NCBI GenBank assembly: GCA_038831005.1
Contig: JAWBKZ010000003.1
Location: forward strand, 62,001 to 126,000
From: Ignisphaera sp.
GTDB taxonomy: Archaea; Thermoproteota; Thermoprotei_A; Sulfolobales; Ignisphaeraceae
Direction of reading: 5' to 3'
DNA length: 64,000 nt
The notes under the pieces are model-generated. The model was given only the letters and a program-made list of their open reading frames with translations. It was not told the DNA's origin and did no database searches. A program made the translations under genes and the position numbers. Shown here piece by piece: positions 26,695 to 35,692 of the stretch (position 1 is its first letter; every line of letters begins with the position of its first letter).

Positions 26695-26903
26695 AAAGAA
26701 CGAAGGTTATTCAGAATTAAATGTCACACAGTTAAAACAAACTAGAACTTGTTAACATTTAAAATATTCATTTATAAACATACACTAGATAATACCTATG
26801 GAAAGAAACGATCAAAGTAAACTGAGTATTACTTGGCTCAAACCTAGTAAATTATGACTCACAACCTTATTATATTAGGAGGTAGCAATATTAAGTATGG
26901 GCC

Positions 26904-27053
26904 AGACCTGCTGTATGTAGTGGTTTGATGTTGACTAGATAGATGTATACTACCAGGTGAACCCACCTCAAGGGTGGTAAAGCCCTAGGGGTAGGTTTAT
27001 CTGGTGGCATACATCTATCTAATCAACATCAAACCACTACATACAGTGGGGCT
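26904..27053. repeat. 150-base, almost continuously paired hairpin
   Basis: The left half (26904-26973) pairs with the right half (26982-27053) along about 70 positions. The best-matched arms are 26911-26948 and 27009-27046, with one mismatch in 38. Pairing continues inward through ACCAG/CTGGT (26952-26956 with 27001-27005) to AGGG/CCCT around an 8-base loop. The few mismatches are C/A or A/G, one A is bulged near 26986, and at least six positions are G-T, which pair as G-U in RNA. This argues for selection on an RNA fold. A MITE-like element is the main alternative; I see no target-site duplication. It contains no reading frame. Confidence 0.8.
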
Positions 27054-27150
27054 ACACAGTCGTTTAGTGTTTTTGTACCTTTCTATATATGATATATTAT
27101 CAACTAGCTTGTTACTGATATCATGGTTCATGGTAGTAAGGTAGTTATTC

Positions 27151-27687
27151 ATGGGTCTGTGTATAATTATGTTTCGATCTCAAGGAGTTGAGGAAGAGGT
27201 GGTAAGATCATGTAAAACTGTTCTGAAGGATGTTTTTGTTGATTGTAGTGTTGAGATATTTGAAGATGTTGTGGTTATTCCTGAGCATTTCTATAACTAT
27301 GGTAGGGGTCAGTATCTTGCTGATGGTATTGTCTATAGAGTTTCAGAGTTAGTTAAAATGGATTGTTTCGGTATTCTTTTAGCTGATGTTGATGCGTATG
27401 TTGAAGGTCTGAATTTTGTTTTTGGTTTAGCTATACCGTGGTTGAGATCTGCTGCTGTATTTCTTTACCGTTTAAGGTTTGGTACCAACTTCAATAACTA
27501 CTTGCATAGGGTAGTGAAAGAAGTTATTCATGAACTTGGACATCTTTTAGGTCTAGAACATTGTAAGTCTCCTGGATGTGTAATGAATTTCAGTAATAGT
27601 GTTTATGATGTGGATAAGAAAGGTTATATGTTCTGTGATAAGTGTTTGAAGAAGTTGAGTAAGAAAGGTATTAGGACATCTGCATAG
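27151..27687 (+). CDS. amzA: Archaemetzincin metalloprotease
   Basis: Encodes 178 residues. The zinc site HELGHLLGLEH starts at His 127 (HExxHxxGxxH) and is followed by the family hallmark CKSPGCVM and then FCDKC, the cysteines of a second structural zinc site. Length and C-terminal layout match archaeal archaemetzincins, proteases of uncertain physiological substrate. The ATG at 27151 is the first; GGTAGTAAGGTAG lies just upstream. The long hairpin lies about 100 bases before the gene and could fall in its leader if transcription starts far upstream. Confidence 0.93.
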   Translation: MGLCIIMFRSQGVEEEVVRSCKTVLKDVFVDCSVEIFEDVVVIPEHFYNYGRGQYLADGIVYRVSELVKMDCFGILLADVDAYVEGLNFVFGLAIPWLRSAAVFLYRLRFGTNFNNYLHRVVKEVIHELGHLLGLEHCKSPGCVMNFSNSVYDVDKKGYMFCDKCLKKLSKKGIRTSA

Positions 27688-27765
27688 AGCTACGCTATGT
27701 TTTCTGGTCATAAGTTTTATTAGATTGTGTAGACTATTTTTATATGGTTTTAAGGTGGATCTATA

Positions 27766-28176
27766 TTGTCTTCAAAGCCTATGAGAATAGGTGTTTATAT
27801 TCCTAAGGAACTAGCGGAAGAGATTACAAGAATAATGAATGAGATAGGAATAGATTCTGTATCTAAAGTTGTGCAAGAGGGTTTGAGACTCTATATAGCT
27901 GAGTATCGTTGGAGAACAGAAGGTGATGTTGTTGGTGCGATAGGTATTATCTATGATCATGAAGTGGGTCATGTTGATGAAGAGTTAACAGATCTTCAGC
28001 ATAAGTACATAGATATCATAGTTTCTTCTCTCCATATTCATCTTGATCTAAGGAACTGCCTAATCATAATTATAGTTAGAGGATTGTCTAAGACTATAAA
28101 GAAATTTTTAGAGGATATCGAGAAGATTAGAGGTGTGAAGATGGTTAGACTTATGTTGATGTCTAGACAGTTATAA
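27766..28176 (+). CDS. nikR: NikR-type nickel-responsive repressor
   Basis: Encodes 136 residues: an N-terminal ribbon-helix-helix (RIGVYIPKELAEEITRIMNE... VSKVVQEGLRLYI) and a C-terminal ACT-like metal-binding domain. The four high-affinity nickel ligands are in register: His 79, His 90, His 92 and Cys 98, the same spacing as H76, H87, H89 and C95 of the E. coli protein. YDHEVGH at 63-69 matches the low-affinity region. It is likely to repress nickel or cobalt uptake genes; none are visible in this window. The TTG start at 27766 has AAGGTGGAT 8 bases upstream. Confidence 0.9.
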   Translation: MSSKPMRIGVYIPKELAEEITRIMNEIGIDSVSKVVQEGLRLYIAEYRWRTEGDVVGAIGIIYDHEVGHVDEELTDLQHKYIDIIVSSLHIHLDLRNCLIIIIVRGLSKTIKKFLEDIEKIRGVKMVRLMLMSRQL

Positions 28177-28222
28177 AAATAATGTAGGTACTTTACCCAT
28201 AAGTCTTAATATCTGTAATTAA

Positions 28223-29500
28223 GTGAGTACTAAGGTGATGGTGCATAACGCTGTGAATAAGAAGCTCCATAGATTAATTGACCTAAATGAAGCTATAGCT
28301 AAAATGTCTAGAGAGATAATTATAGAATTATCTAGCGAATGTATAGATGTTGTTAATGCACTACTTCGTTTATCTTCAAGAGATATTGTTGCTGAGTATC
28401 CTCTGCCCTTTGTTGATAGAAGTGTTGTTGATGGATATGCTGTTAAAGCTGAAGACACTTATGGTGCTTCAGAGCACAACCCTATAGCTTTAAGGATTGT
28501 TGGAGAGGCCACATTCACTACATTCAATAAAATCTCTATAGGTTCTGGAGAAGCTGTCAAGATATATACAGGTGTTCCTCTACCTTCAGGAGCAAATGCT
28601 GTAGTCATGCTTGAGGATGCTATAGAGAGTGGAGATATTGTCTACATTATGAAAAGTGTTAATGTTTATGCAAATGTTGCTATACGTGGTGAAGATATAG
28701 CTCTAGGAAGAGTTATAGTTAGGAAGGGACATGTTATAGAGCCTAAACATATAGCTGCTCTAGTTGCGCTCGGTATCAGTAAGCTAGAGGTGTATGAAAA
28801 AATTCGTGTCTGTATAGTGTCTACAGGTGATGAAGTTGTAGAGATAGGATCTATTGATGCTGAAACAGTTCATTCTAAAGGACTTGTATTTAATTCTACA
28901 GCGTTTCTGCTTAAAAGTTACATGGATATGTTGAACTTCTTTGAACCCATGTATATAGGTATAGCGAAGGACTCTCGACATGAAATTGTATCAGCATTAG
29001 AAAAGAGTGTCAAGTTGTGTCATGTAGTTATAGTTACTGGTGGTGCTGGTCCTTCAGCCCATGATCTATCAATCGAAAGTATTGAAAGTATAGGTGGTAA
29101 ATTGGTAGTACGGGGTATATCTATGAGGCCTGGAAGACCTACTAGTGCTGGTGTTGTTAATGGAAAGCCTGTTTTTATGCTCTCAGGATTTCCGGTAGCA
29201 GCATTTTTTGGCTTTAAGTTCTTCGTATTACCGGTAATAGAGAGAGTCCTCGGTATTGTTGTACCTAGACGACGTATTTATGCTAAATTAACTAAACGTA
29301 TTGCTAATATAGCTGGATATACAACCTTTACTAGAGTTAAATTAACTAAGTGTGGTAATGAGTTTTGTGCAGAGCCTCTAGCTTCTATGGGTTCAGGTAT
29401 GATTTCATCATTGTTGGATAGTGATGGTGTGGTAGTTGTTCCATCTAATCTAGAGGGTTTTGATGAGGGTCAATATGTTGATGTAGAATTGATTTATTAG
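28223..29500 (+). CDS. moeA: Molybdopterin molybdenumtransferase MoeA
   Basis: Encodes 425 residues. Motifs include PLPFVDRSVVDGYAVKAEDTYGA, VKIYTGVPLPSGANAVVMLED, RGEDI, VCIVSTGDEVVE, TGGAGPSAHD and LSGFPVAAFFGF, covering MoeA domains I to IV. The enzyme inserts molybdate or tungstate into adenylated molybdopterin. The TGG(T/A)(S)xG loop reads TGGAGPSAHD, a small variation from TGGTSxGxxD that also occurs in the next gene's canonical form. The start is GTG at 28223 with no clear ribosome binding site, so it may be leaderless. A second moeA follows after 11 bases, as is common in archaea. Confidence 0.92.
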   Translation: MSTKVMVHNAVNKKLHRLIDLNEAIAKMSREIIIELSSECIDVVNALLRLSSRDIVAEYPLPFVDRSVVDGYAVKAEDTYGASEHNPIALRIVGEATFTTFNKISIGSGEAVKIYTGVPLPSGANAVVMLEDAIESGDIVYIMKSVNVYANVAIRGEDIALGRVIVRKGHVIEPKHIAALVALGISKLEVYEKIRVCIVSTGDEVVEIGSIDAETVHSKGLVFNSTAFLLKSYMDMLNFFEPMYIGIAKDSRHEIVSALEKSVKLCHVVIVTGGAGPSAHDLSIESIESIGGKLVVRGISMRPGRPTSAGVVNGKPVFMLSGFPVAAFFGFKFFVLPVIERVLGIVVPRRRIYAKLTKRIANIAGYTTFTRVKLTKCGNEFCAEPLASMGSGMISSLLDSDGVVVVPSNLEGFDEGQYVDVELIY

Positions 29501-29511
29501 GTGGGATAGTT

Positions 29512-31461
29512 ATGAGGAGGTTATTCCATAAGCTGGTTTCTCTCAACGAAGCTATTGAAATAATTGAACATAATGTATCGCTTTCACCACGAGGAATAGA
29601 GCAAGTCAATATCCTAGACTCTTTGGGACGTGTACTTGCAGTTGACGTGTATGCCTCTATTGATTACCCGCCATTTGATAGATCTGAAGTTGATGGATAT
29701 GCTGTTAAAGCTGAAGACACCTATGGTGCATATGAGTCTAGACCAGTAAGGCTACAGATTATAGGTTCTTTAAAGGTTGGTGAAATACCTCAGTACAATG
29801 TTGCAAGATTCAAGGCAGTAGAAATAGCTACAGGAGCTGCTATACCTAGAGGATGCAATTCTGTTGTTATGGAGGAATACACATCTAGAGAAAATGATTA
29901 TGTGTATATCTATAGAGCGGCATCACCTCTAGAGAATGTGGCTATAGCAGGTAGCGATATATCTCGTGGCGAACTTGTTCTAATGAAGGGAACTAGGATA
30001 ACACCTTTCGATATAGGGATACTTGCTGCATTAGGTTACAGTAGTATAGATGTTTATCTAAAACCACGTATAGCCGTAATATCGACAGGTAATGAAATTG
30101 CTGAACCGGGGCAACATCTTAGATATGGACAAGTCTATGATTATAATGGATTTGCTGTAACATCATACTTAAGATCTATAGGTGCTGATGCTTATTACCT
30201 TGGCATTGTGCCTGATGATAGAGAAATTCTGAAAAGTATAGTGACTAAGGCTCTAGAGGAATACGATATGATTATAACTTCTGGAGGTACTTCAGCAGGT
30301 ATTGATGATGTTGTGTACCGCGTCATCGAAGATGTTGGTACTATCTTGGTCCATGGACTAGAGGTTAAACCTGGTAAGCCGACAGTTATAGGTGTTTCTA
30401 GAGGCAAAATTATTATGGGGCTGCCAGGATTTCCATTTTCTGCAATATCAGTATCTATAACTCTTCTACGCTATATTGTTGAAAAACTTAGTGGAATAGA
30501 GTCACCAAATATCTATAGCAATCTGAAAGCTAGAATGACACAGAGGATACGTAAGGATGCTGGTAAAACCCTCTATATACCTATAGCTATAGCTAGACGC
30601 AATTCAGATTATATAGCTATACCAATTCCATATCGTTCAGGAAGTATTACACCAATAATTAGAGCTGATGGTGTAGCTATTGTAGGTAGGGGTATAGAAA
30701 TTGTAGAGGAAGGAGAAGAAGTCGATATCGTTATGTTTAATCCAGTATATAGAGAAGCAGTATTCATAGGAAGTCATGATGTGATCTTACCATTACTGAT
30801 TAAACATGCAAACATTATGAATAGAGTCAAGCTACTGTATGTAGGTTCTCTAGCAGGTCTTATTCATGTAGCTAAAGGTTATGGCGATATAGCACCCATA
30901 CATCTTCTACATCCAGAATCAAAAGAATACAACCTACCTTACGTAATGCAGTACAAGGATCTTGTACTTCTATCTGGATACAGAAGAAGGCTTGTAATAG
31001 CTTTTCAGCGCGGCAATCCTAAAGGTATTAAAAGTGTTAGAGATTTCATTAGAAGCGATATAAGGATTGTTAATAGAAACCAAGGATCTGGAACAAGAAC
31101 TATACTAGATATAATGCTCAAGGAGTTGGCAAAAGAACTGGGAATCTCTTTCGAAAATCTTATAAAAAAGATAGATGGTTATACATATGAAGTTACTAGC
31201 CATACAGGAGTAGCTGCAGCAATAGCGCAAGGAAGAGCTGATGTAGGGATATGTGTAGAGTATGCAGCCATACTCTACAATCTAGACTATATGCCGCTGA
31301 CTTGGGAAGAATACGATTTCGCTATACATAGAGATAGTCTAGATGAACCGGTTATAACGAAATTCATCGAGTTCCTCAAAACTGGAAAAACACTAGAGAT
31401 ACTGAAGTCTATACCGGGGTACGATGTTAAGAGTAATATAGGTGAAATAGTTTATGGATAG
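29512..31461 (+). CDS. moeA: MoeA fused to a periplasmic-binding-protein-like domain
   Basis: Encodes 649 residues. Residues 1 to about 405 are a complete MoeA with PPFDRSEVDGYAVKAEDTYGA, IATGAAIPRG, IAVISTGNEIAE, TSGGTSAGIDD and GLPGFPFSAISV. Residues about 420-645 form a PBP-like domain (FIGSHDVILPLLI, RNQGSGTRTILDIML, GVAAAIAQGRADVGICVEYAA) of the ModA-like/LysR-substrate type. This fusion is known in archaea and may sense or deliver the oxyanion. It forms an operon with the upstream moeA. ATG at 29512, TAGTTATGAGG region upstream. Confidence 0.93.
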   Translation: MRRLFHKLVSLNEAIEIIEHNVSLSPRGIEQVNILDSLGRVLAVDVYASIDYPPFDRSEVDGYAVKAEDTYGAYESRPVRLQIIGSLKVGEIPQYNVARFKAVEIATGAAIPRGCNSVVMEEYTSRENDYVYIYRAASPLENVAIAGSDISRGELVLMKGTRITPFDIGILAALGYSSIDVYLKPRIAVISTGNEIAEPGQHLRYGQVYDYNGFAVTSYLRSIGADAYYLGIVPDDREILKSIVTKALEEYDMIITSGGTSAGIDDVVYRVIEDVGTILVHGLEVKPGKPTVIGVSRGKIIMGLPGFPFSAISVSITLLRYIVEKLSGIESPNIYSNLKARMTQRIRKDAGKTLYIPIAIARRNSDYIAIPIPYRSGSITPIIRADGVAIVGRGIEIVEEGEEVDIVMFNPVYREAVFIGSHDVILPLLIKHANIMNRVKLLYVGSLAGLIHVAKGYGDIAPIHLLHPESKEYNLPYVMQYKDLVLLSGYRRRLVIAFQRGNPKGIKSVRDFIRSDIRIVNRNQGSGTRTILDIMLKELAKELGISFENLIKKIDGYTYEVTSHTGVAAAIAQGRADVGICVEYAAILYNLDYMPLTWEEYDFAIHRDSLDEPVITKFIEFLKTGKTLEILKSIPGYDVKSNIGEIVYG

Positions 31462-31558
31462 AGTGACTTGTATATGTAGAACATTATCATTGTGTATCTA
31501 CACATGATAAAACCATTTCCATTGTGTTACTAATGAGTAGCTCAAAATCTATAGCAGA

Positions 31559-31879
31559 TTATTTCTCATATTCCTTAACACTACCCCTGATTCTGAATTT
31601 CACCATAATGTAATCACTATCAGCTTCATGATCGATATCGACAATATCTATATCTATACCTAAATCTTTAACTATGTAGACATAATCTTCAATCCAGTCA
31701 ATAACTCCACAAGTTCTACAAAAATGTCCAAAAAATTTCATACCAACATGCTCACCGTTAACATCCTCTATAACCCCTGTAGCTTCAGGAGCTCTATACT
31801 TGTTATAGATATCTACACCTTTCTTCAAGACTTCAATAACGCTGCTCCTATCTTCACTAGGTATCCCGTCTATTTCCAT
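31559..31879 (-). CDS. Hypothetical protein with FCRTC motif
   Basis: Encodes 106 residues. The central GMKFFGHFCRTCGVIDWIEDYVYIVKDLG contains a CxxC that could be redox-active or metal-binding. The C-terminus is an acidic beta segment (IDIDIVDIDHEADSDYIMVKFRI). It is convergent with the moeA operon. I do not recognise the family, though the compact alpha/beta pattern looks like a genuine conserved protein. Confidence 0.55.
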   Translation of the reverse strand: MEIDGIPSEDRSSVIEVLKKGVDIYNKYRAPEATGVIEDVNGEHVGMKFFGHFCRTCGVIDWIEDYVYIVKDLGIDIDIVDIDHEADSDYIMVKFRIRGSVKEYEK

Positions 31880-32012
31880 AAATTCACCACCAGATCTAGA
31901 CCAACTCCGCTACTAAAGGTAATAATTCTAACCAGCATGAAACTCTAGCATTATCGAACATTAAATGCAATGAGGATAACCGCTCAATTCTAGACACTCT
32001 ATTTAGGAAAAA

Positions 32013-32020
32013 TTTAAATA
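32013..32020 (+). promoter_or_regulatory. TATA box of the two-gene ABC transporter
   Basis: TTTAAATA preceded by a purine-rich AGGAAAAA (BRE-like) lies about 55 bases before the first gene. The implied transcript start is near 32043. Confidence 0.5.
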
Positions 32021-32073
32021 TCCTGCTCCACATAACTCCAATGAAGTTGCATTGGTGACCTAGGTGCAGTTTT

Positions 32074-32862
32074 ATGCCGATTAGTCTCCATAATGTTTAC
32101 TCAGGTTACTCAAGAGGTAGCTACATATTGAAGGATATCAACATGGAGATCTCTTCTAATACTATTGTGTTAGGTCCTAATGGAAGTGGCAAGACAACTT
32201 TGTTTAGAACTATTATCGGTATAACTCCTACTGTCAAGGGTGAGGTTAAAATAGATGATTTAGATTTAGAGACAATACGTGGGTTCCCTGGCTTAGTTTC
32301 AACTAATCTTCGTGAAGTGTATATACAATATGTTGCTTCTGCATGGGAACTCGCCTCTCTTTATCTCGATCTTCAGGGTGGTGATTTCGGTAGGTTCAAT
32401 GATTTGGTACGGTTCTTCAACATAGCTAGAGATCTAGATAAAAAACCTTACAAGCTTTCAACTGGGACCCAGACACTACTATACAACTTGATAGCTCTAT
32501 CCACTAATGCAAGGTATGTTCTCCTAGATGAGCCGTTTGAAAGCGTTGACCCAGCTAAGAGAGTGCTTCTCCTCAAGGAGATAATAAACTATAGGGGTAC
32601 AGTATTGCTAAATACTCATACAACTTGGTTGCTCAAACAAATGAGTGAATGGAACGTCTATCTTATGGTTCGTGGCCATGTATATGGGGTTATCAGTGTA
32701 AATGAGTTAGTATCGTCAAGAATATCCCTGAGCAGAGGATTAGACACATTGTTGGAGCTCAAACTAGAAGATAAATCAATCTACTTGAACAAAGTAAACG
32801 GTATTCCGCTATCAGAACTAGACTCTCTAGATAAACTCTATGAAGTGATAACATGGCAGTAA
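32074..32862 (+). CDS. ABC transporter ATP-binding protein
   Basis: Encodes 262 residues. Walker A is LGPNGSGKTTLF (near residue 33), Walker B is YVLLDEPFESVDPAKR and the switch His is in LLNTHTTWLL. The signature motif is degenerate, KLSTGTQTLLYN in place of LSGGQ. The C-terminal 60 residues are extra. It is an export-type ATPase, partner of the following permease, whose start overlaps it by 10 bases. The start is ATG at 32074, preceded by CCTAGGTGCAG. The substrate is unknown. Confidence 0.88.
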   Translation: MPISLHNVYSGYSRGSYILKDINMEISSNTIVLGPNGSGKTTLFRTIIGITPTVKGEVKIDDLDLETIRGFPGLVSTNLREVYIQYVASAWELASLYLDLQGGDFGRFNDLVRFFNIARDLDKKPYKLSTGTQTLLYNLIALSTNARYVLLDEPFESVDPAKRVLLLKEIINYRGTVLLNTHTTWLLKQMSEWNVYLMVRGHVYGVISVNELVSSRISLSRGLDTLLELKLEDKSIYLNKVNGIPLSELDSLDKLYEVITWQ

Positions 32863-33746
32863 GCAGATTATATAGAGTCTTAACCAAACACATCTTAACC
32901 AGCTATGAGTTCTGGTTCTTCTCGATATTCTTCACATTGTTTTGGGCTTTTATGGGAGCATATGCGTTTTCACGCAACTTAACAGTAGATACTTTACGCG
33001 AGATACTGCTAAATCGTGGTGTTTCACCAGATATGATAAACAATATTATTGATGAAGCATGGAACAATGTAGTGAAAGGCTATTCTGGTGGATGGTTTGC
33101 CACAGTTGTAGTAATATCGTTTGGCTCTACCTCTATTGGACTTGTTCATTATGTCTACAACTCAACTCTACCATTGAGATACTTATCTAAATTCTCTAAA
33201 ATAACAAGTAGACAGATCCTACTAGAATTAGTTGTCGGTTCTCTTGTAGCACTACTAATAAGCTTCTTGATACTCTTTACTGTTTGTACAGCAATGTTTA
33301 GCCATAGATTCGATAAACTAATACTTCCCGAGAATCCACTAGGTTTAGCTCTAGCGAGTATTGTATATGGTTTATTAATCTACCTACTATCAATGACCCT
33401 GGGTCTAACAGCAGTAGTTCTTAGAAAACCCGGTTTAATCACCAAGATATCATACATCCCATTTACCCTTAGCATGGCTCTCTCACTACTAAGTGTATAT
33501 GTAGGTGGAGAAGTATATCACTATACACCCTTTGTATCAGCAATGTCACTTCTGTTTTACTACTCTGCTAACATCAAGCCACCCTACGACAAGCCACTAG
33601 CATATAGTGGTAGTGATTTCACTCCAGTAGAGCCCCTACACGCTTGGATAGTACAAGTACTATGGATAACACTATTCACATTAACATCATTAATACTACT
33701 GAAAAAACAGAAAGGAATACCAGCAGAAGAAATACTAGCAACATAA
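32853..33746 (+). CDS. ABC transporter permease
   Basis: Encodes 297 residues with six predicted membrane helices. A large extracytoplasmic loop follows the first helix (about 45-85), and helices cluster at 85-105, 125-155, 170-195, 205-225 and 270-290. No conserved export-family signature beyond the ABC-2-like topology is seen. It is paired with the ATPase gene by a 10-base overlap. The substrate is unknown. Confidence 0.75.
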   Translation: MAVSRLYRVLTKHILTSYEFWFFSIFFTLFWAFMGAYAFSRNLTVDTLREILLNRGVSPDMINNIIDEAWNNVVKGYSGGWFATVVVISFGSTSIGLVHYVYNSTLPLRYLSKFSKITSRQILLELVVGSLVALLISFLILFTVCTAMFSHRFDKLILPENPLGLALASIVYGLLIYLLSMTLGLTAVVLRKPGLITKISYIPFTLSMALSLLSVYVGGEVYHYTPFVSAMSLLFYYSANIKPPYDKPLAYSGSDFTPVEPLHAWIVQVLWITLFTLTSLILLKKQKGIPAEEILAT

Positions 33747-34717
33747 CAGAAGAGAATCAAACCTCAAGACCTGAGACCCATCTTCTGTAGACAAACCTAA
33801 GTAACTAAACTGAGATACCCCTAAAGATGCTTAAGCCCGGATCTCTCTAGACATTATCTAGAGAACCTACTGTTTGGTAATGAAACAACAAATGCTTTGC
33901 ATATTACTCACTATTCTCTTCGTATAGCTACAGGGATCCAGAGGCTTCGATAGACCCTAAACTGAAAACTCTTGTAGCAATGATGAACCCAATGTATTTT
34001 ATTTCTAGGTAATGTAAGGATATAGCCAACTATTGGATTGGAGCAGAGTCAAAAGATAATTTCGCATCAATATTTATGTAGGCAAATCTTAAGCTATAGC
34101 TTTAGAGAACCTTGGTAAATCTGTTGATTTCAAAATCTATTGGGACATTTCATTATGTTGATCACGAATCTTGGAAACTAATGTAATGAATACAAAATAT
34201 TACTGGTTATAGGATCCATATCCTCAAATAACTATCACAGATAATTACACAGATAATTACATACACTATGACTATAACCCATAAAGATATCTACCATATA
34301 CCTAATACAGCACACAACAGTATTCTTGGAAATAGAAAGAATATAAAAACAGTTACACAAACCATAAAGCCTCTGGTAATAGCAACAACACTCTTTAATA
34401 ATACTAATAGCGATAACGGTTATAGTATACATCAAGAAAAAATAGTATCTTTGTAGATATTCTTAGCTAAACATTAAAGCATTGATAGGATTAATATATA
34501 GATGAAATCATGTAATAGCATAGCTTTACCTAATTCTTGTATAATTGGTAAAAATAGTTTGGTTATGATATTGATACAAAAACGCTTCAAAGATTCGAGA
34601 TCAAAGAATGCAAAATATCTGTATTTATATTGGGCCTAATGGTTTTGTATGACCGATACTTATTACAATAATACAACTTCGGAGAATACTTAGGAGAATT
34701 GAATGTAGTTCTATTGC
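33747..34717. other. Gene-poor 970-base stretch, possibly decayed coding DNA
   Basis: There is no convincing gene. Around 33820-34010 two adjacent frames read as short protein-like runs broken by stops (for example LLFGNETTNALHITHYSL, then EASIDPKLKTLVAMMNPMYF), as expected for a decayed gene, but chance is possible. An 8-bp inverted repeat TCTCTAGA/TCTAGAGA lies at 33844-33864. A perfect 12-base tandem duplication ACAGATAATTAC lies at 34237-34260. Short frames at 34235-34456 look non-coding. Confidence 0.35.
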
Positions 34718-34793
<76 letters not shown>

Positions 34794-34868
34794 TTTAGTA
34801 TAATGTGTTGTTGTTAACCTTTATTAATTTTTATTATTTTAGTTTGTTTTGCACCATTTATGCTTAGG

Positions 34869-34877
34869 CTTATAAAG
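34869..34877 (+). promoter_or_regulatory. TATA box for hxlB
   Basis: CTTATAAAG lies about 38 bases before the TTG start at 34912, giving a very short leader. Confidence 0.5.
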
Positions 34878-34911
34878 TTTTCTTAGGATAATTTTGTAGT
34901 GGGATTCGGTA

Positions 34912-35541
34912 TTGAGTGATCCTGGTATTAGTGAATCGTTACCTACATTTTATAGAGCTTATCTACAGATAGCGAACTTTATTTCGAATTCATTGTTAAT
35001 CCTAAGGAGGAGTCAGGTTGAACAATTCGTAGAGGTTCTGGTTAAGGCGTATCATGAATCTAGGAAAGTTTTAGTTATGGGTGCTGGAAGAAGTGGTCTT
35101 GTTGGAAGAGCATTTGCTTTGCGTTTAAAGCATCTAGGTTTTGATGTATATGTTCTCGGTGACACAATTATCTCGCCTGTGAGAAAGAATGATATAGCTA
35201 TAGCTATATCTGGTTCTGGTAGAACAGCTCTCATAGTTACAGCAGCTGAAGCTGCTAAACAAGTTGGAGCTATAGTTGTGGCTATAACTACGTATATAGA
35301 TTCACCATTAGCTAAACTTGCAGATATTGTTGTAGAGGTGCCTGGTAGAACTAAGGTTAGCGCAATAGAGGATTATTTTGCTCGACAAGTGTTAGGCATA
35401 CATGAACCTTTAGCACCTTTAGGGACTCTATTTGAAGACTGTACCATGGTCTTCTTGGACTCAATTATAGCAGAACTCATGGGAAGACTTCACAAAAATG
35501 AAGAAGATCTACGCAATGAACATGCGAATATAGAGGTATAG
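34912..35541 (+). CDS. hxlB: 6-phospho-3-hexuloisomerase (SIS domain)
   Basis: Encodes 209 residues, a single SIS domain with [45 protein letters not shown] and the C-terminal [22 protein letters not shown] typical of PHI. The enzyme interconverts fructose-6-phosphate and 3-hexulose-6-phosphate. With hexulose-6-phosphate synthase it makes ribulose-5-phosphate (the archaeal ribulose monophosphate route to pentoses). No synthase gene is adjacent, so it is stand-alone here. The TTG start at 34912 is the only reasonable one. Confidence 0.92.
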   Translation: MSDPGISESLPTFYRAYLQIANFISNSLLILRRSQVEQFVEVLVKAYHESRKVLVMGAGRSGLVGRAFALRLKHLGFDVYVLGDTIISPVRKNDIAIAISGSGRTALIVTAAEAAKQVGAIVVAITTYIDSPLAKLADIVVEVPGRTKVSAIEDYFARQVLGIHEPLAPLGTLFEDCTMVFLDSIIAELMGRLHKNEEDLRNEHANIEV

Positions 35542-35692
35542 TTAAGATAGTTTTAACCTACTAAAGCTACTTAGATCTAGACTAGATTGGTAGATGCTAC
35601 ACTAGATTATCTAGACTATGTGACATTGTATACAATTAACTGTCTCATCTATCTTCTAATGAAAAGAGGGATATATTCGGTGGCTAAAATGT

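Noticed and set aside
33900-34020. CTGA...ATGATGA arrangement in the gene-poor region
   Set aside because: There is no box C upstream at the right spacing and no terminal box D 12 bases after ATGATGA.
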